This document shows positions 60,062 through 64,000 of a stretch of DNA of 64,000 bases, piece after piece. The translations under genes and the position numbers were made by a program. Position 1 is the first letter of the stretch. Every line of letters starts with the position of its first letter. The notes below the pieces were generated by a model, which was not told the DNA's origin, ran no database searches, and saw only the letters and a program-made list of their open reading frames with translations. Source of the DNA: Chromatium okenii. GTDB taxonomy: Bacteria > Pseudomonadota > Gammaproteobacteria > Chromatiales > Chromatiaceae. The DNA lies in assembly GCF_016583745.1 (NCBI RefSeq), contig NZ_NRRQ01000007.1, positions 40,392-104,391 on the forward strand. The letters are read 5' to 3'.

Positions 60062-62572
60062 TCAGGCGCTCGTGTGCGGTGCCACCGCGTCAAGATGCCA
60101 GATGTCGCGGCTGTATTCCGTAATCGTGCGATCAGAGGAGAAATGCCCACTCCGCGCCGTGTTCAAAATGCTCATCCGCAGCCAGCGTTCCCGATCCCGA
60201 TATGCCAGCGCCGCCTGCTCCTGCACGTCGATATAGTTGCGGAAATCCGCCGCCGTCATCCATGGATCGTGCGGGTTGCGAATCGCAAAGATCACTTGAT
60301 CGAACGCGCCGCCCGCAAACTGATTGAAATGCCCAGATTCCAACAGGTTCATCACTTCCAACAGCGCCGGATCGCTGGCGATGATGCCGTTGGGATCGTA
60401 ATGCTGCCGCCGCGCTTCCACGCCCGCTGCCGTCATCCCAAACAGGAAGAAGTTTTCATCGCCCACCTGCTCGCGGATTTCGATGTTCGCGCCATCCAAG
60501 GTGCCAATCGTGATCGCGCCGTTCATCATAAATTTCATGTTGCCGGTGCCAGACGCTTCCTTGCCAGCGGTCGAAATCTGCTCGGACAAATCCGTGCCGG
60601 GCGCAATCACTTCCATCAGCGACACGCGGTAATCCGGCATAAACGCCATCCGCAGCAGCCCGGCGGTATCGGGATCGCCGTTGATGGTGCGAGCGACGTG
60701 GTTAATCAGCTTGATGATCTGTTTCGCCATCATGTAGCCGGGCGCTGCCTTGCCGCCGATGAGTACGCAGCGCGGCGTCCAATTGCGCGTGTCGCCGCGT
60801 TTGATGCGGTTATACAAATGGATGACGTGCAGCACGTTGAGGAGCTGGCGCTTGTACTCGTGAATGCGCTTGACCTGCACATCAAAGATCGCCTCCAGCG
60901 GAAACTCGACCCGGCACAACTGCGACACCTGCTCAACCAGCCGCTGTTTATTCTCCTGTTTGATCGCGTGCCAGCGGGCGCGGAATGCCGGATCAGCAGC
61001 GAACGGCTCCAACTGTTTGAGCTGGCTGAGATCGCGCACCCAACCATCGCCAATCGTCTCGTTGAGCAGCTCGCGCAGCCCCGGATTGCACATCGCCAAC
61101 CAGCGCCGCTGCGTGACGCCGTTGGTTTTATTGTTGAATTTGCGCGGCCACAGCTCGTTGAAATCGCGGAATAATCCGTCAATCAACAGTTCCGAATGCA
61201 GCGCCGCCACGCCATTGACCGAGAAGCTGCCGACAATCGCCAGATATGCCATCCGCACCTGCGGGTCATAACCTTCCTCAATCAACGACATGCGCCGTTG
61301 CCGATCCACATCACCGGGCCAGCGGCTGGCGACTTCGGCGAGAAAACGGGCGTTGATTTCAAAGATGATTTCTAAAATGCGCGGCAGCAATTGCCGGAAC
61401 AGCCGCACCGGCCAACGTTCCAACGCTTCCGGCAACAGCGTGTGATTGGTGTACGCCATCGTTTGGCGCACGATCAGCCACGCTGCATCCCATTCCAAAT
61501 CGTGCTCATCCATCAATTGCCGCATCAATTCCGCGACCGAGACTGCCGGATGCGTGTCGTTGAGCTGAAAACAGTTGCGCTCGGCAAAGCGGGTGAAGTC
61601 GTTGCCGTGCCGCCGAATCCAATCGCGCAACACGTCTTTGATGCTGGCGCTGGCGAGAAAGAACTGCTGGCGCAGCCGCAATTCCTCGCCACATTCGCTG
61701 GCGTCGTTGGGATACAACACCATCGTGATGTGTTCAGCGGCATTTTTTTGCGCCACCGATTCGGGATAGCTGCCGGCGTTGAATTCGTCGAGATTGAATT
61801 CATCCGTCGCTGCCGCTTTCCACAGCCGCAAGGTGTTGACGGTGTCGTTGCGATACCCGGGGACGGGCACGTCATAGGGCACGGCGAGCACGTCGCTGGT
61901 GTCGATCCAACGGACGCTTTTGCGCCCAAAGCGGTCGGTGCTGGCTTCGGTGCGCCCACCAAACGGAATGCGCTGCGTGAATTCGGGGCGCTCCAATTCC
62001 CACGGATTGCCGTCGCGCAGCCAGTGATCTGGCTCCTCATGCTGTTCGCCGCCTTCAATTACTTGGCGAAACATGCCGTATTCATAACGCAGCCCGTAGC
62101 CGCGCACTGGCAATTGCAAGCTGGCGCAGGAATCGAGAAAACACGCGGCCAACCGTCCCAAACCGCCGTTGCCTAAACCAGCGTCGGGCTCGTTGTCCTG
62201 AATTTCCTCCAGCGCCAGCCCCATCTCATACAAACCCTGCGCGACGGCATCGTTGAGGCCGAGATTGAGCATGGCGTTAGACAGCGCCCGCCCCATCAAA
62301 AACTCCAGCGAGAGGTAATAGGTGCGCTTGCAATCGGCCTCGTCATACGCATTGCGGGTGTTTTTCCAGCGTTCCACCAGCCGATCACGCAGCGTGATCG
62401 ACAGCGCCTTGTAGGCGTAATAAATGGTTTGATCGTCGCAATCGCGCCCCAGCGTGTGGGCGTAATAGCGCCGAAAATCATCCGCCATGCCCTCGGCATC
62501 CAGTGGCAACGGCGGCAAATCAAAGCAGTTCGCGTTGGGGTGATTTTTAATCAGGTCGGTCAAAGGGGACAT
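60062..62572 (-). CDS. glgP: Glycogen phosphorylase
   Basis: Releases glucose-1-phosphate from glycogen with pyridoxal phosphate as cofactor. About 836 residues. YYLSLEFLMGRALSNAML, DAGLGNGGLGRLAACFLDS, the substrate region KRIHEYKRQLLN and the PLP-site EASGTGNMKFMMNGAITIGT mark the family. I prefer ATG at 62572 (MSPLTDLIKN), where TTAGGAA lies about 10 bases upstream, over the longer open frame to 62671. No other glg genes are present. Confidence 0.96.
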   Translation of the reverse strand: MSPLTDLIKNHPNANCFDLPPLPLDAEGMADDFRRYYAHTLGRDCDDQTIYYAYKALSITLRDRLVERWKNTRNAYDEADCKRTYYLSLEFLMGRALSNAMLNLGLNDAVAQGLYEMGLALEEIQDNEPDAGLGNGGLGRLAACFLDSCASLQLPVRGYGLRYEYGMFRQVIEGGEQHEEPDHWLRDGNPWELERPEFTQRIPFGGRTEASTDRFGRKSVRWIDTSDVLAVPYDVPVPGYRNDTVNTLRLWKAAATDEFNLDEFNAGSYPESVAQKNAAEHITMVLYPNDASECGEELRLRQQFFLASASIKDVLRDWIRRHGNDFTRFAERNCFQLNDTHPAVSVAELMRQLMDEHDLEWDAAWLIVRQTMAYTNHTLLPEALERWPVRLFRQLLPRILEIIFEINARFLAEVASRWPGDVDRQRRMSLIEEGYDPQVRMAYLAIVGSFSVNGVAALHSELLIDGLFRDFNELWPRKFNNKTNGVTQRRWLAMCNPGLRELLNETIGDGWVRDLSQLKQLEPFAADPAFRARWHAIKQENKQRLVEQVSQLCRVEFPLEAIFDVQVKRIHEYKRQLLNVLHVIHLYNRIKRGDTRNWTPRCVLIGGKAAPGYMMAKQIIKLINHVARTINGDPDTAGLLRMAFMPDYRVSLMEVIAPGTDLSEQISTAGKEASGTGNMKFMMNGAITIGTLDGANIEIREQVGDENFFLFGMTAAGVEARRQHYDPNGIIASDPALLEVMNLLESGHFNQFAGGAFDQVIFAIRNPHDPWMTAADFRNYIDVQEQAALAYRDRERWLRMSILNTARSGHFSSDRTITEYSRDIWHLDAVAPHTSA

Positions 62573-62785
62573 GCGGTGTAAGTTCCTAAGTGGTGACATT
62601 GGAGTGAGAAGAAGGTGATTATAGTAGCCATTGCTGATACAGGGTGCGAATCGGTCAGCCCGTTTGCGCATCTGTGGCTTGCGTATCCGCTAGAAAATAA
62701 CCCTCTAATAAATAATGCAGCGGCGTATTCAGATTTTAGCGAATAAAAATCACATCTCATTTTAACAGTATTGAGTCAAACAGCA

Positions 62786-63121
62786 ATGAATCAACGACGC
62801 ACTTCTGATCCGCTGCGGCATCATCTCACTGTTGCCCCGTCGCCCATTCACGGTCAAGGTTGTTTTGCGCGGAATAGTATTGCTGCTGGCGCATTGATTG
62901 GCACCTTTACCGGAACAGAAGTGGATGAAGATGGAACGCATGTGCTCTGGTTTTACGATCCAGAAACGCAAATCTTACAACGGCGGCGCGGTGATAATTT
63001 ATTGCGCTGGCTCAATCACAGCGACCAGCCGAATGCCGTATTTTATGGATTTGATTTATACGCCAGACAATGGATTGACGCTGGCGTTGAAATCACCATT
63101 GACTATAGCGCCGCACCTTAA
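62786..63121 (+). CDS. Small SET-domain protein
   Basis: About 111 residues. SPIHGQGCFARNSIAAGALI, RWLNHSDQPNA (matching the NHSxxPN cofactor motif) and ITIDYS (the GEELTIDY-like motif) give a minimal SET domain, which transfers methyl groups to lysine. It lacks pre-SET and post-SET parts; small stand-alone SET proteins occur in bacteria but their targets are rarely known. ATG at 62786 is preferred to the TTG at 62771. Confidence 0.82.
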   Translation: MNQRRTSDPLRHHLTVAPSPIHGQGCFARNSIAAGALIGTFTGTEVDEDGTHVLWFYDPETQILQRRRGDNLLRWLNHSDQPNAVFYGFDLYARQWIDAGVEITIDYSAAP

Positions 63122-63157
63122 ATTGAGTTGACAGTTGACGGTAAAAACGCTGTTTTT

Positions 63158-63192
63158 GACTGACAACCGACAACTTTTTTCAACTACGCCGC
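63158..63192. repeat. Intergenic repeat element, copy 2
   Basis: Matches 29595-29632: ACTGACAACCGACAAC, six T, then CAACTACGCCGCACC. It lies between the SET gene and the gene at 63230. Confidence 0.5.
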
Positions 63193-63229
63193 ACCTTAAA
63201 CCTGCTTTTTTATCATTGGAGTTTTACTG

Positions 63230-63583
63230 ATGCAAAACCGTCCGCTTATTCACACCGCCATGCCCAAACGTCGCTATCGGGTAGGGCGTTATTTTGCGAC
63301 GTTATTGGGTGACATTGAAAGTAGCGATGAACATTGCTATCACTACATTTTAGCGTTTGTATTGGAAGGACAAAGCGATCCAGTTGTTTACGTTTGCGCG
63401 GAAGTCACGCCACCGCCGCAACAAGCAAACGGCGCATATCAATTGCGGGTGATTACAGAAAAGAGAGCAGAAGTCGTCAACATTGCAGATCGCTGGGGTG
63501 ATTTAGAGATATTCGCAACGCAGGCGCTCAATGTGGGAATGCAATTATTACGCTTGCGACAAGCATTGATTGAGCGGTTGTAA
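63230..63583 (+). CDS. Uncharacterised 117-residue protein
   Basis: No signal peptide or membrane helix. It begins MQNRPLIHTAMPKRRYRVGR and ends in a helix with MQLLRLRQALIERL. The mid part alternates strands (YILAFVLEGQSDPVVYVCAE, then QLRVITEKRAEVVNI). SD GGAG lies nine bases before the ATG. I recognise no family. Confidence 0.6.
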   Translation: MQNRPLIHTAMPKRRYRVGRYFATLLGDIESSDEHCYHYILAFVLEGQSDPVVYVCAEVTPPPQQANGAYQLRVITEKRAEVVNIADRWGDLEIFATQALNVGMQLLRLRQALIERL

Positions 63584-63600
63584 CCGCGTATTGCAGTGAC

Positions 63601-63643
63601 GGAAACGCTGGCGCAAATGGTCAGCGTTTCCGCCGGTTTATTT
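63601..63643 (+). terminator. Probable terminator
   Basis: Stem GGAAACGCTG / CAGCGTTTCC (63601-63610 and 63622-63631) with an 11-base loop, followed by GCCGGTTTATTTAT. The T tract is weak. Confidence 0.6.
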
Positions 63644-63741
63644 ATAACTCTGACTGCTGCGCTAAGATCAATTGGCTATTTGTGTTTTATCTTGCTACTC
63701 GCGGCACTATCCATAACTATTAAGCCGCAACTTTGATACCG

Positions 63742-63867
63742 TCATTTGCCGCTATCTATTCCCAACCTGTTAAGCAACTGATCCGGTGAATAAATTGCTG
63801 ATTGAGAAAATGGCTCGCGTTGCATGAGCACATCCAAAATGACATTGGTATCAAAAAGAATCTTCAA
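63742..63867 (-). pseudogene. PIN-domain toxin remnant (N-terminal fragment)
   Basis: A short minus-strand frame starts LKILFDTNVILDVLMQREPF, the classic PIN-domain start with the metal-binding Asp in FDTNV. After this the homology stops (FSQSAIYSPDQLLNRL) and the frame ends at a stop codon after 41 codons. Start would be TTG. The rest of the PIN domain (about 100 residues) is missing, so this is a decayed VapC-type gene. No antitoxin is visible beside it. Confidence 0.7.
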
Positions 63868-64000
63868 AGATATTAGGAGTTACGCAGTTGCGAACAAGCC
63901 ATACAATGGTGCTGATAAATAAAATCGCACGGCACTGCGCACGATCTTATTTTTTGCTTCCATAATGCTTATTCCAGTTCGATAGAAGTAGCGTTCCAAA
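63868..64000. other. Right edge; no supported gene, possible element end
   Basis: Nothing translatable is convincing. TTAGGAGTTACGCAGTTGCG at 63873-63892 resembles TTAGAGTGACGCAGTTGCGG at 29505-29524, both near decayed or intergenic sequence, so they may be ends of a small mobile element. Confidence 0.3.

Overview
The window reads as chromosomal DNA of a flagellated, type IV-piliated Gammaproteobacterium of middling GC content. This rests on gene families and order: pilQ-tgt at the left edge, a complete flg operon with the bifunctional (muramidase) form of FlgJ, secA-argJ-Nudix/ThiE-nadC, Hsp15, and PEP-CTERM sorting. I cannot name a genus. No tRNA, rRNA, CRISPR array, complete insertion sequence or replication origin was seen.

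Layout. 1-4491 (+): 3' end of pilQ, then tgt, a glutaredoxin, hslR and a short-chain dehydrogenase. 4481-5606 (-): an EF-hand protein with a Gly/Pro linker and an IscA-like protein that lacks the usual cysteines. 5837-7162 (+): exported protein with two DUF302-like halves. 7242-20340 (-): flgL-K-J-I-H-G-F-E-D-C-B, then cheR and cheV, with a clear sigma-54 promoter before flgB. 20386-24782 (+): flgA, flgM, flgN, a YcgR/PilZ brake, a FliK-like protein and FhlB. 24856-27228 (-): ppsA. 27502-32337: an Ala/Pro-rich anchored protein, a membrane-tethered alpha/beta hydrolase whose nucleophile position is Asp, an OmpA-family protein, purB and a small membrane protein. 32441-38247 (+): secA-argJ-Nudix/ThiE-nadC.

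The accessory region is 38250-51319. A leader sequence (SD plus signal peptide) occurs three times at about 780-base spacing. The first two copies precede HicA/HicB toxin-antitoxin genes and the third begins a 1627-residue secreted DUF1566 protein. Between this gene and a smaller paralogue at 49427 lie a REC-EAL protein and two frameshifted genes (a hybrid histidine kinase and a DUF29 gene). In both DUF1566 proteins, a 29-codon segment before the conserved VRLVRGG-type motif varies mainly at codon positions 1 and 2, while the third base (C or T) stays fixed. That is the expected footprint of adenine-directed mutagenesis by a diversity-generating retroelement (DGR). No reverse transcriptase or template repeat lies in this window, so the DGR would act in trans.

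51456-64000: cydD without an adjacent cydC; a phytochrome photosensory module with no output domain; then on the minus strand a two-gene operon encoding a PEP-CTERM protein with a cohesin-like domain and a subtilisin-like protease with a C-terminal dockerin-like domain. I read this pair as a possible surface docking system. Next come a REC-REC-GGDEF diguanylate cyclase, glgP, a small SET-domain protein, an unknown gene and a PIN-domain remnant.

Cyclic-di-GMP signalling recurs across the window (YcgR/PilZ, REC-EAL, REC-REC-GGDEF) beside the flagellar, pilus and surface-protein genes, which suggests control of motility and attachment.
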